A DNA stretch of 64,000 bases from Lysobacter soli (lineage in GTDB: Bacteria; Pseudomonadota; Gammaproteobacteria; Xanthomonadales; Xanthomonadaceae). A program made the translations under genes and the position numbers. Where the stretch lies: NCBI RefSeq assembly GCF_003382285.1, contig NZ_QTJR01000002.1, positions 372,001-436,000 on the forward strand, in the 5' to 3' direction. Positions 25,815-35,732 of the stretch are shown here, piece after piece. The notes beneath the pieces were generated by a model. The model did no database searches and was not told the DNA's origin. It saw only the letters and a program-made list of their open reading frames with translations. Each line of letters begins with the position of its first letter. Within the stretch, counting starts at the first letter, position 1.

Positions 25815-26664
25815 CGCCAGCGCCGGCATCGCCGCGGTGGTGGTGACCTACCGCAGCGCCGAAACCATCGACGATTGCCTCGCGCGCCTGCGCGCGGCCG
25901 ACGGCGTGGCGGCCATCCGCGTGGTCGACAACAACTCCGACGACGGCACGCTGGAAATCGTCCAGCGCCACGCCAGCAGCGATGCGCGCGTGCGCTTCAT
26001 CGCCAATCCCGACAACCCCGGCTTCGGCGTCGCCTGCAACCAGGGCGCGCGCGACGCGGGCGAAGGCGTGCAGTGGCTGGCCTTCGTCAACCCCGATTGC
26101 ATGGTCGAACACGACACGCTCTCTCGCCTGCGCGCGCTGGCCGCACCGCAGGGCGAAGCGCTGCTGGGTGCCGACCTGGTCGACGACCATGGCGTGCGCG
26201 ACGGCGCCGCGCGTCGTCGCGATCCCGACTTCGCCGCGATGCTCTCCGCGGCGCTCGGTGGCACGCCCGCGCCGAAACTCGAACTTCCCGTCGACGACAC
26301 GCGCGCGCTGCAAGCGGTTGAAGCGGTGTCGGGTGCGTTGATGCTGATGCCGCGCGCGTTGTTCGAGCGCCTGCACGGCTTCGACGAAGGCTATCGCCTG
26401 CACGCCGAAGACCTCGACCTGTCCCGTCGCGCGCGCGAGTCCGGCGCGCTCGTCGCCGTCGCCAACCACGTGCGCGTGCTGCACGTGCGCGGCGTGTCGA
26501 GCCGCTCGCGTCCGTTCTTCGTCGAATGGCACAAGCATCGTGGCCTGTGGCGCTATTACCGCAAGTTCGAGGCGCCGCGCCGCAGTGCCGGCATGAGCGC
26601 GGCGGTGTTCGCGGCGATCTGGCTGCGGTTCCCGCTCGCCTACCTGAAAGCGAAGGCGCGCTGA
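25798..26664 (+). CDS. Family 2 glycosyltransferase
   Basis: A 288-residue GT2 enzyme (rhamnosyltransferase-like). Starts at GTG 25798 within the previous gene. Canonical elements: AAVVVTYRSAETIDDCLARL, VVDNNSDDGTLEIV, NPGFGVACNQGA, FVNPDCMVEHDTL (acceptor DxD-like), and LHGFDEGYRLHAEDLDLSRRA with the catalytic ED. The C-terminal WHKHRGLWRYYRKFEAP is typical of enzymes acting on lipid-linked or cell-surface glycans. Ends three bases from the convergent purine permease. It is the last gene of the gsp transcription unit. Confidence 0.88.
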   Translation: MISSSDASAGIAAVVVTYRSAETIDDCLARLRAADGVAAIRVVDNNSDDGTLEIVQRHASSDARVRFIANPDNPGFGVACNQGARDAGEGVQWLAFVNPDCMVEHDTLSRLRALAAPQGEALLGADLVDDHGVRDGAARRRDPDFAAMLSAALGGTPAPKLELPVDDTRALQAVEAVSGALMLMPRALFERLHGFDEGYRLHAEDLDLSRRARESGALVAVANHVRVLHVRGVSSRSRPFFVEWHKHRGLWRYYRKFEAPRRSAGMSAAVFAAIWLRFPLAYLKAKAR

Positions 26665-26667
26665 TCG

Positions 26668-28011
26668 CTACTCCAGCGCGAACCGCACCACGAACAACGC
26701 CGCCACCAGCCACACCGCTGCGTGCACTTCGCGCGCGCGGCCGGTGAAGAGTTTCAGCACCGCGTAGGTAATGAAGCCGAACGCCAGCCCGTTGGCGATC
26801 GAATACGTGAACGGCATCGCCAGCGTGCACAGCGCGGCGGGGATCGCTTCGGTGAGGTCGTCCCAGTGCACGTCGCCGAGTTCGCGCAACATCAACCCGG
26901 CGACGAAAAGCAGCGCCGGCGCGGTCGCGTACGGCGGCACCATGCCCGCCAGCGGCGAGAACAGCAGCGCCAGCAGGAACAGCGCGGCGACGACGAGCGC
27001 GGTAAGCCCGGTGCGTCCGCCGGCCTGCACGCCGGACGCGCTTTCGATATACGCCGTCGTGCTGCTGGTGCCGAGCACGGAACCGGCGAGGATCGCCGTG
27101 CTGTCGGCGAACAACGCACGGCCGAAGCGCTTCTGCTGCGCGGCGGAGGCGTCGTCGGGCGGAAGCAGGCCCGCGCGACGCGCGACGCCCATCAGCGTGC
27201 CGGTCGCATCGAACACTTCCACCAACACGAACACGATCACCACGTGGAGCATCGCGGCGATGGAGAACCCGTCGCCGCCGCCCAGTGCGCCGCGGATGTC
27301 CAGCTGCATGAACGTGGGCGCGAGGCTCGGCGGAAGATCGACGATGCCGTGGTACTGCACGCGTCCGAACACCAGCGCGGTGGCGGTGACGGCGAGGATC
27401 CCGATAAGGATCGCGCCACGCACGCGCCATGCTTCGAGCACGGCGATCAGCAGGAAACCGGCGACGGCGAGCAGCGGTTCGGGTTCGCGCAGATCGCCCA
27501 GCGCGACCAGCGTGTCGGGGTCGCCGACGATCAGTTCGGATTTCTGCAGCGCGATGATGGCAAGGAACAGCCCGATGCCGGCGGTGATCGCGCTGCGCAG
27601 CGAATGCGGAATGCCGGCGATCAGCCATGCGCGCGCGCCGGTGATGGTGAGCAGCAGGAACACGATGCCCGAAACGAACACCGCCCCCAGCGCCTGTTGC
27701 CACGTGTAACCCATCGCGCCGACGACGGTGAAGGCGAAGAACGCGTTCAGGCCCATGCCCGGCGCCATGCCGACCGGGTAGTTCGCGGCGAAGGCCATCA
27801 CCAGCGAGCCGATCGCCGCCGCCAGGCAGGTCGCGACGAACACCGCTCCGGTGTCCATGCCCGTGTTGCCTAGCACGCTCGGGTTCACGAACACGATGTA
27901 GGACATCGTCAGGAACGTGGTCAGGCCGGCGACCAGTTCGGTGCGCACGTCGGTGCCGTGCTGGCGCAGCCTGAACAGCGAATCCAGCACGCGGGGGGCG
28001 GGGCGGGCCAT
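26668..28011 (-). CDS. NCS2 family purine (adenine/guanine/hypoxanthine) permease
   Basis: A 447-residue, roughly 12-helix inner-membrane transporter of the AzgA-like branch of NCS2 that imports purine bases with protons. Start ATG 28011-28009. Diagnostic stretches: TFLTMSYIVFVNP near the N-terminus, GMAPGMGLNAFFAF, AGIGLFLAIIALQ, VEVFDATGTLMGVA, and GTSSTTAYIESASGVQAGGRTGLTALV, which carries the family's Gly/Thr/Glu binding elements. Which bases it prefers among adenine, guanine and hypoxanthine cannot be told by eye. It stands alone. Confidence 0.92.
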   Translation of the reverse strand: MARPAPRVLDSLFRLRQHGTDVRTELVAGLTTFLTMSYIVFVNPSVLGNTGMDTGAVFVATCLAAAIGSLVMAFAANYPVGMAPGMGLNAFFAFTVVGAMGYTWQQALGAVFVSGIVFLLLTITGARAWLIAGIPHSLRSAITAGIGLFLAIIALQKSELIVGDPDTLVALGDLREPEPLLAVAGFLLIAVLEAWRVRGAILIGILAVTATALVFGRVQYHGIVDLPPSLAPTFMQLDIRGALGGGDGFSIAAMLHVVIVFVLVEVFDATGTLMGVARRAGLLPPDDASAAQQKRFGRALFADSTAILAGSVLGTSSTTAYIESASGVQAGGRTGLTALVVAALFLLALLFSPLAGMVPPYATAPALLFVAGLMLRELGDVHWDDLTEAIPAALCTLAMPFTYSIANGLAFGFITYAVLKLFTGRAREVHAAVWLVAALFVVRFALE

Positions 28012-28313
28012 CGGGAATCCTGGGGGAGCACGCGGGGGGCATGCGGGACGGTCGGAGAGGGTAGCCCGCGCCGACGACCCGAAGCATCGGGAAATGGTCG
28101 CCCGCGCGGCGTGACGTTCCCGACCGGCCCGGTGGCCGGTTTGTGTCGCTCGATGCCGTGGTTTTCACGCGTTGCACACATTGGATGCAAAACCTGCGGA
28201 CGCCGTCACGTTCAGCATCTCCAAAAGGCGACGGAGCGCCGGTTGTGACGGCGCGGCGGACGCTACCGTGCGCACCGCTCGCCGCGTGCTCCGCGGCCGA
28301 CAGGGGAAAACCG
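28012..28313. other. Divergent intergenic region, permease / DUF1800 gene
   Basis: 302 bases without a supported gene. At 28172-28190 TTGCA-N9-TGCAA sits inside GTTTT...AAAAC and looks operator-like. CCCGATGCTTCGGG near 28078-28091 could form a small hairpin. No strong sigma-70 promoter was found in either direction. Confidence 0.4.
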
Positions 28314-30032
28314 ATGAACATCACGCAGGGTGCGCGAGCGGGCATGCTCGCGCTTGGGCTGTGCATGCTCGCCGCGTGCGGGGGAGGCGGTGGCGGCGAT
28401 GACGGCGGCGGTACCTACGCTCCGCCGGCAAGCGGTGGCGGAACGCCGCCGACGCCCGAAGCGTATCCCGACGTCCCCGCGACCGACGCCGAGGCTGCGC
28501 GTTTCCTGACGCAGGCGACGTTCGGCCCGACCGCGACCGAAATCGCGCGGGTGCGGCAGATCGGCTACAAGCGCTGGATCGACGGCCAGCTCGCGCAAAC
28601 GCCGACGCTGATCCTGCCGCACCTGCAGCAACTGGTCGCCAACGGCGTGACCACGCCGACGCCGCAGAATCGCCGCAACTACTGGCTGTGGCAGACGGCG
28701 AATGCGCCGGACCAGTTGCGCATGCGCATGGCCTTCGCGCTGAGCGAAATCCTGGTGGTGTCCGATCGGGAAACCGCCGATGACGACGCCACGGTCTTCC
28801 GCATCGCCGACTACCAGGACACCCTGTCGCGCGGTGCATTCGGCAGCTACCGCACCCTGCTGGAGAAGGTTACGGTGCATCCGGCGATGGGCTATTTCCT
28901 CAGCCACGTCGGCAACCGCAAGGCCGATCCCCGCCGCAACATCACGCCCGACGAGAACTACGGCCGCGAAGTGATGCAGCTGTTCTCCATCGGCCTGGTG
29001 AAGCGCAACAAGGACTTCAGCCCGGTGCTGGATGCCAACGGCCAGACCATCCCGACCTACGACGAGCAGGTCGTCAGCGCGATGGCGCGCGTGTTCACCG
29101 GCTGGACCTACGCGGGACAGACCGACGCGCAGTTCGGTCGCGGCGACAACACCAGCTACGCGCCGATGGAATGCCATCCCGCATTCCATGACGACCAGCC
29201 CAAGCAGATCTTCGACGGCATCGTCGTCAGCGAAGGCAACAACTGCACGGCGAGCATGACCAGGACGGTGCAGGCGCTCGCAGACCACAGCAACACCGCG
29301 CCGTTCATCAGCCGCCAGCTGATCCAGCGCTTCGTCACCAGCAATCCGACGCCGCAGTATGTCGAGCGTGTCGCCAAGGTGTGGGACACGAGCAAGGGCG
29401 ACCTCGGCCAGGTGATCCGCGCGATCCTGCTCGACACCGAAGCGCGCCTGCCGCCGCCCAACGGCTCCTTCGGCAAGCCGCGCGAGCCGCTGGTGAAGCT
29501 GGCCACGCTGTGGCGCGCGTTCAACGCGCAGTACGTGCCCAACGCCATGGGAGAGGTGCGGTTCGCGTTCTCGAACGCGGGCGACCTGGCCAACTCGCTG
29601 CAACAGGATTCGCAGCGCGCGCCGTCGGTGTTCAACTTCTTCGAACCCGACTACCGACTGCCCGCGGCCGACGGCGTGCAGGGCATGTTCGCGCCGGAGT
29701 TCCAGATCCTCACCGAGGCGACGTACCTGAGCATGCTCAACCAGCACGATTCGCTGGTGTGGAACAACGCCGCGACGCCGCCCACGACCACGCCGAACGC
29801 GCCGTACCTCGACCTCACCAAACTCACCACGATGGCCGAAGGAAACGACCACGCTGGCATGGTGGCGCAGGTGAACCTGCTGCTGTTCCACGGCGCGCTG
29901 AGCAGCGCCAACGCGCAGGCGATGGTGGGCATGCTCGACCGCCTCGGCACCGCCAAAGAAACCGCCGCCAATCGCGCCAAATCGCTGGTGCTGCTGGCGA
30001 TGGCCACTCCCGAATTCGCGATCCAGCGCTAG
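28314..30032 (+). CDS. DUF1800 family lipoprotein
   Basis: A 572-residue member of the DUF1800 family, function unknown. Start ATG 28314 gives a lipoprotein signal (MNITQGARAGMLALGLCMLAACGGG; lipobox LAAC) followed by a Gly-rich spacer of about 30 residues. Family features are ARFLTQATFGPTATEIARV near the N-terminus, RMRMAFALSEILVVSD, NYGREVMQLFSIGLV, VSAMARVFTGWTY and FISRQLIQRFVTSNPTPQYVERVAKVW. It probably sits on the periplasmic or outer face of the envelope. It is followed after nine bases by a DUF1501 gene; the two families are almost always neighbours, so they very likely work together. Confidence 0.88.
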   Translation: MNITQGARAGMLALGLCMLAACGGGGGGDDGGGTYAPPASGGGTPPTPEAYPDVPATDAEAARFLTQATFGPTATEIARVRQIGYKRWIDGQLAQTPTLILPHLQQLVANGVTTPTPQNRRNYWLWQTANAPDQLRMRMAFALSEILVVSDRETADDDATVFRIADYQDTLSRGAFGSYRTLLEKVTVHPAMGYFLSHVGNRKADPRRNITPDENYGREVMQLFSIGLVKRNKDFSPVLDANGQTIPTYDEQVVSAMARVFTGWTYAGQTDAQFGRGDNTSYAPMECHPAFHDDQPKQIFDGIVVSEGNNCTASMTRTVQALADHSNTAPFISRQLIQRFVTSNPTPQYVERVAKVWDTSKGDLGQVIRAILLDTEARLPPPNGSFGKPREPLVKLATLWRAFNAQYVPNAMGEVRFAFSNAGDLANSLQQDSQRAPSVFNFFEPDYRLPAADGVQGMFAPEFQILTEATYLSMLNQHDSLVWNNAATPPTTTPNAPYLDLTKLTTMAEGNDHAGMVAQVNLLLFHGALSSANAQAMVGMLDRLGTAKETAANRAKSLVLLAMATPEFAIQR

Positions 30033-30041
30033 GAGCCCGTC

Positions 30042-31487
30042 ATGTCCCGTCCCATTCGCGAAGACCGCCGCGCGTTCCTGCGTCGCGTGCAGGCCGTGAT
30101 CGCCGGCGGCGCCGCGTACGCGCTGATGCCGCAGCTGGAGCTGGTCGGCCGCGCGTTCGCCGCCGAGCCGCTGCCCGGCAACGACTACAAGGCGCTCGTC
30201 TGCATCTTCCTGTTCGGCGGCAGCGATTCGTTCAACATGCTGATCCCGCATGACTCGGCCGAGCATGCGACGTACCTCACCAGTCGCGGCGGCGTGTTCG
30301 AAGCGACCTCGAACCCGTTCGGCCTGGGTTACGCGCGCGACACGCTGGTGCAGGTCGCCGACACCAACGGCAAGACCTGGGGCCTGAATCCCTTGTGCGC
30401 GGCGATGAAGCCGCTGTTCGATGCGGGCGAGCTGTCGTTCCTGGCCAACGTCGGTTCGCTGACGGTGCCGTTGACGAAGGAAGACGTCACCAAGCGCCTG
30501 AAGACGTTGCCGCCATACCTGTATTCGCACAACGACCAGCAGAAGCAGTGGATGCGCGGGCACACCAACCGCGCCGGCGTCACCGGCTGGGGTGGCCTGC
30601 TCGGCGATCGCGCGGAGGCGTCGAACCTCGGGCTGCAATCGCTGCCGCCGTCGATCTCGATCGCCGGCAGCAACCTGTTCCAGTTCGGCCGCACGACGCT
30701 GCCGTTCGCGATGGGCTCGGGCGGCGCGACGACGGTCAACCGTTTCCGCAACAACGGCAGCGCCACCGACCGCGTCCGCTACGAGTCGCTGCGCGCGATC
30801 ATCGAGTCCCAGCACAACCCGATCCTGCAGGACCAGTACGCGGTGATCGGCGAAAGCGCGATCAACCTCAACGACACGCTGCGCGTCACGCTGGATCCGG
30901 CCAACGGCGGCGACATCGCCACGGTGTTCCCGACCGGCAGTGGCGTCGCTTCGCAGCTGCGCATGGTCGCGCGCATGATCAAGGCCGCGCGCACCTCGGC
31001 GATCAACCATCGTCGCCAGATCTACTTCGTGAGCCTCGGCGGCTTCGACACGCACCAGAACCAGATGGCCGCCAACGGCCACGGTCGCCTGCTGCAGCAG
31101 CTGGCCGAGGGCCTCGCGGCCTTCCGCACGGCGCTGTCGGAGATCAACGCGCTCAACGACACGGTGACGTTCACCATGAGCGACTTCGCGCGCACCCTCA
31201 ACAGCAACGGCAACGGTACCGACCACGGTTGGGGCGGCGTGCAGCTGGTGATGGGCGGCTCGTCGACCAACGGCGGCGCGCTGCGCGGCAAGCAGGTGTG
31301 GGGCAGTTACCCGATCCTGGAACTGGACGGCGCGCAGGCCGTGGGCCGCGGCCGCATGGTGCCGACGATGTCGGTCAGCCAGATGGGGTCGACGCTGGCG
31401 CAGTGGTTCGGTTTGCCGGCCGGCGAAGTCGGAACGATCTTCCCGGGGATCGAGAACTTCGATCCGAAGATCGGGTTCCTTGGGTGA
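30042..31487 (+). CDS. DUF1501 family secreted protein (Tat substrate)
   Basis: A 481-residue DUF1501 protein, related to the alkaline phosphatase/sulfatase fold; its biochemical role is not established. The N-terminus has a twin-arginine signal (DRRAFLRRVQAVIAGGAAYALMPQ), implying export in folded form, perhaps with a cofactor. Family landmarks: LVCIFLFGGSDSFNMLIP at the mature start, YSHNDQQKQWMRG, FVSLGGFDTHQNQ and a C-terminal SDFARTLNSNGNGTDHGWGGVQLVMGG holding the conserved His/Asp residues. Nine bases separate it from the DUF1800 gene, so they form one operon. Confidence 0.9.
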   Translation: MSRPIREDRRAFLRRVQAVIAGGAAYALMPQLELVGRAFAAEPLPGNDYKALVCIFLFGGSDSFNMLIPHDSAEHATYLTSRGGVFEATSNPFGLGYARDTLVQVADTNGKTWGLNPLCAAMKPLFDAGELSFLANVGSLTVPLTKEDVTKRLKTLPPYLYSHNDQQKQWMRGHTNRAGVTGWGGLLGDRAEASNLGLQSLPPSISIAGSNLFQFGRTTLPFAMGSGGATTVNRFRNNGSATDRVRYESLRAIIESQHNPILQDQYAVIGESAINLNDTLRVTLDPANGGDIATVFPTGSGVASQLRMVARMIKAARTSAINHRRQIYFVSLGGFDTHQNQMAANGHGRLLQQLAEGLAAFRTALSEINALNDTVTFTMSDFARTLNSNGNGTDHGWGGVQLVMGGSSTNGGALRGKQVWGSYPILELDGAQAVGRGRMVPTMSVSQMGSTLAQWFGLPAGEVGTIFPGIENFDPKIGFLG

Positions 31488-31523
31488 GGCTCGGTCGCCG
31501 ACGACAGCGGCGACGGATCCGTT

Positions 31524-31567
31524 TCAAGCCCCTGTCCCACCGGGAGAGGGGTTGGGTGAGGGGGCGG
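31524..31567. repeat. Partial copy of the ~98-bp composite element
   Basis: CCCCTGTCCCACCGGGAGAG followed by GGGTTGGGTGAGGG matches one half of the elements at 488-586 and 34551-34650. It is the first of three repeats in the 306-base gap 31488-31793, which holds no gene. Confidence 0.6.
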
Positions 31568-31640
31568 AGCCACAGCGGTGAACGATCGCTCCCGCACAGC
31601 GCTGCGCTGTGGCTTCCCACCTCGATCGTCAAATCAGAAT

Positions 31641-31667
31641 GGGTTCCAGCTTTCGCTGGAACGACGG
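31641..31667 (+). repeat. dRS3-like palindrome variant
   Basis: TTCCAGCTTTCGCTGGAA (31644-31661) flanked by GGG and CGACGG: the same architecture as the other palindromes with compensating changes in both arms, which argues that the hairpin itself is conserved. Confidence 0.65.
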
Positions 31668-31710
31668 TGAACGTTGTTCGCCGGAAAGGGAATGCCCGAA
31701 GGTCGCCGGC

Positions 31711-31738
31711 CTGGGTCCCGGCGTCCGCCGGGATGACG
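31711..31738 (+). repeat. dRS3-like palindrome variant
   Basis: CTGGGTCCCGGCGTCCGCCG followed by GGATGACG, same family and orientation as 32689-32717. The remaining bases to 31793 contain nothing else recognisable. Confidence 0.7.
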
Positions 31739-31793
31739 ATGGGCGCGCGTCGGCAACTGGCGACCTCGTGCGCTGCCAAGGCAGCGCACCACC

Positions 31794-32609
31794 TCAGCGA
31801 AACCGGTTGATCTGATCCTGCAACTCGCGCGCCGCATTCGCCGCGGCTTCGGCGTAGTCGTCGCCCTTGGACGCGTACAGGATCGCGCGCGAACTGCTCA
31901 CCATCAGGCCCGTGCCCGCGGCGTTCTTCGCGTTGGTGACGACGGCTTCGACATCGCCGCCCTGCGCACCGACGCCCGGCACCAGGAACGGCACGTCGTC
32001 GCCGACGATCGCGCGCACTTCCTTCAGCTGCGCCGGCCAGGTCGCACCCACCACGAGCGAGCAGTTGCCGTTCGTGTTCCATTCGCGCGCCACTTTTTCG
32101 GCGACGTGCTGGTACAGCGGACGGCCGTCGATGACGAGGTCCTGCAGGTCGCCCGCGCCGGGATTCGACGTGCGGCACAGGATCACCACGCCGCGGTCGG
32201 CGCGATCGAGGAACGGCTGCACCGAATCGCGGCCGAGATACGGATTGGCCGTCACCGCGTCGGCGGCGTAGCGGTCGAAGGCCTCGGCGGCGTAATGCTG
32301 CGCCGTGCTGCCGATGTCGCCGCGCTTGCTGTCGAGGATGACCGGCACGCCGGGATGCGTGGCGTGGATGTGCGCGATGAGCCGCGCGAGTGCGTCTTCG
32401 GCACCGAGCGCGGCGAAGTGCGCGATCTGCGGCTTGAACGCGCAGGCGTACTGCGCGGTGGCGTCGGCGATGTCGCGGCAGAAGGAGAACACGGCATCGG
32501 CGTCGTTGGCGAACCGGGCCGGGAATTTCGCCGGTTCCGGATCGAGGCCCACGCAGACCAGCGAGTCGGCGTCGTTCCAGCGCTGTTTCAGGGATGACGT
32601 GAAGGTCAT
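31794..32609 (-). CDS. pyrF: Orotidine 5'-phosphate decarboxylase (long type)
   Basis: Last step of UMP synthesis: decarboxylates OMP. 271 residues, the longer class found in actinobacteria and some proteobacteria rather than the ~235-residue E. coli type. ATG at 32609. The catalytic motif DSKRGDIGSTA (about 92-102) contains the essential Lys-Asp pair; VGLDPEPAKFP near the N-terminus and VPGVGAQGGD near the C-terminus are characteristic. It stands alone, with repeat-filled gaps on both sides. Confidence 0.94.
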   Translation of the reverse strand: MTFTSSLKQRWNDADSLVCVGLDPEPAKFPARFANDADAVFSFCRDIADATAQYACAFKPQIAHFAALGAEDALARLIAHIHATHPGVPVILDSKRGDIGSTAQHYAAEAFDRYAADAVTANPYLGRDSVQPFLDRADRGVVILCRTSNPGAGDLQDLVIDGRPLYQHVAEKVAREWNTNGNCSLVVGATWPAQLKEVRAIVGDDVPFLVPGVGAQGGDVEAVVTNAKNAAGTGLMVSSSRAILYASKGDDYAEAAANAARELQDQINRFR

Positions 32610-32688
32610 GCTGGCCTCGGCATTCGATGGATCTTGTTGACGGGCGTCGATCCTGCGCCCGCAGGACCGACGCGTAACCGCAACGACA

Positions 32689-32717
32689 CTGGGTCCCGGC
32701 TTTCGCCGGGATGACGA
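32689..32717 (+). repeat. dRS3-like palindrome variant
   Basis: CTGGGTCCCGGCTTTCGCCG followed by GGATGACGA, one of five related palindromes in the window. It lies between ettA and pyrF. Confidence 0.75.
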
Positions 32718-32759
32718 ACCGGCAAAGGCGCCCGCGCTACGCGCGGACGCGCCGGTTCG
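32715..32759 (-). terminator. Nested hairpin directly after ettA
   Basis: CGAACCGGC (32715-32723) pairs with GCCGGTTCG (32751-32759), enclosing a second stem CCGCGC/GCGCGG. It starts at the base after the ettA stop. There is no T-run, so termination is plausible but not certain. Confidence 0.5.
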
Positions 32760-34421
<1,662 letters not shown>

Positions 34422-34488
34422 GCGCTCTCCGGAACCGGGACGCGCCCATGCCGGCCGGGTTGGCCTGGTCGGGCGGATGGAAGCGGCG

Positions 34489-34494
34489 ATTATC
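34489..34494 (-). promoter_or_regulatory. Candidate -10 element for ettA
   Basis: GATAAT on the minus strand, five of six consensus bases, about 68 bases before the ettA start. The -35 is weak (TGGGAA at 17 bases). Plausible as the main promoter. Confidence 0.4.
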
Positions 34495-34550
34495 CCGCAC
34501 GCGGCGCGGGTTTCCCAGTCTGATCGGCCGGTGCGCTTCAGTTTGGCGGC

Positions 34551-34650
34551 TCCCTTCTCCCCGCTCGCGGGAGAAGGTGCCCGGCAGGGCTGATGAGGGG
34601 CAGGGCGCCTGCCCTCACCCCAACCCCTCTCCCGCATGCGGGAGAGGGGC
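34551..34650. repeat. ~98-bp composite palindromic element, copy 2
   Basis: Two strong hairpins, CTTCTCCCCGC/GCGGGAGAAG and CCCCTCTCCCGC/GCGGGAGAGGGG, flank a GCAGGGC/GCCCTC core. It is the reverse complement of 488-586 with modest divergence. It begins about nine bases past the lpxO stop and ends upstream of ettA. Confidence 0.75.
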
Positions 34651-34658
34651 TTCAAGGC

Positions 34659-35564
34659 TCAGATCCAGACGATGAAAACCACCGCGAGCGCCACGGCGGC
34701 ATATTTCAGCCCGTAATACAGCGACTTGTTGCGCTCGCGCAGGCCCTTGGCCTTCAGGCGCAGGGCGTAGAAGTACTTGAACAGCCGGTTGAAGCCGCCG
34801 GTCTTGTCGCCTTCCTGGTTCGGCGACGCGCCGGCGGCGATCAGGTTCCGCGCGACGAAACGGTTGAAGGCGCGGGCCGGGGCGGTGTGCAGCGGGCGCT
34901 CCACGTCGCAGAACAGGATGATCCGGTTGCCCTGCGTCTCGTTGCGGGCGCTGTGGATGTAGGTCTCGTCGAACATCGTCCACTCGCCATCCCGCCAGCT
35001 GTAGCGCTGGCCGTCGACCTCGATGAAGCAGCCGTCGTCGTTCGGCGTTTCCAGCCCCAGGTGCAGGCGCAGCGAGCCGGCGTAAGGGTCGCGGTGCGGG
35101 CGAAGCTCGCTGCCCGGCGGCAGCTCGGTGAACATCGCCGCTTTCACGCTCGGAATCTGCTTCAGCAGCGCGGTGGTCTGCGGGCACAGCTCGGCGGCCG
35201 AAGGGTGGGCGTCGTCGTACCACTTCAGGTAGAAGCGCTTCCAGCCGCGGCGGAAGAACGAGTTGAAGCCCACGTCCGTATAGCCGTCAGCAGCCTTGAT
35301 GTGCTGCAGCTCGCGCAGGCGCAGGGCCTCGGCGCGGATTGCCTGCCAGTTCTGGCGGAGCGGTTCCAGCTCGGGGAAGTGGCGGCCCGGTTCGGCGATG
35401 AACGGCGTGGTCGGCACGCGCGAGAACGCGTACATCAGCACGTTGATCGGGGCCATGAAGGTGGAGTGGTCCAGCAATTGCCGGCCCAGGCGGTGCCGAA
35501 CCCGGCCGCGGTAGTGCACGTACACCGCGCTGGCGAGGAACAGCAGGACGAAGACCCATTTCAC
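34659..35564 (-). CDS. lpxO: Lipid A hydroxylase LpxO (aspartyl/asparaginyl beta-hydroxylase family)
   Basis: Fe(II)/2-oxoglutarate dioxygenase family; LpxO 2-hydroxylates a secondary acyl chain of lipid A. I start at GTG 35564-35562 ([20 protein letters not shown]), giving 301 residues like Salmonella LpxO (302); longer reading would run antisense through glyA. The N-terminal membrane anchor is followed by [28 protein letters not shown], closely LpxO-like. The metal-binding HxD lies in LRPHRDP (about 155) and the distal His in YIHSARN (about 202), with [11 protein letters not shown] for 2-oxoglutarate. A second hydrophobic segment closes the protein. Divergent from glyA. Confidence 0.88.
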   Translation of the reverse strand: MKWVFVLLFLASAVYVHYRGRVRHRLGRQLLDHSTFMAPINVLMYAFSRVPTTPFIAEPGRHFPELEPLRQNWQAIRAEALRLRELQHIKAADGYTDVGFNSFFRRGWKRFYLKWYDDAHPSAAELCPQTTALLKQIPSVKAAMFTELPPGSELRPHRDPYAGSLRLHLGLETPNDDGCFIEVDGQRYSWRDGEWTMFDETYIHSARNETQGNRIILFCDVERPLHTAPARAFNRFVARNLIAAGASPNQEGDKTGGFNRLFKYFYALRLKAKGLRERNKSLYYGLKYAAVALAVVFIVWI

Positions 35565-35732
35565 GGTCGGAGGTTTCCCTGTGGGGGTGGGGGCGGAACG
35601 CTCGCATTGACGGCTGACCGGCCGGGTGCTCGCTGGCCGCATTTTAAGCCCTGGGCTACCATCTTCGACCCGGCCAAGGCAGCTTTTCCGGGCCCCCGCC
35701 GGCCCCCGCCCATCCACGCCCGAGGTTGCCGA

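Noticed and set aside
28172-28190. TTGCA-N9-TGCAA as a specific operator upstream of DUF1800
   Set aside because: Only five-base arms and a single occurrence; could be chance, so it is mentioned only as part of the intergenic description.
28263-31226. 987-codon open frame antisense to the DUF1800/DUF1501 genes
   Set aside because: Same reason: no domain, no ribosome-binding site, and both sense genes have clear signals and family motifs.
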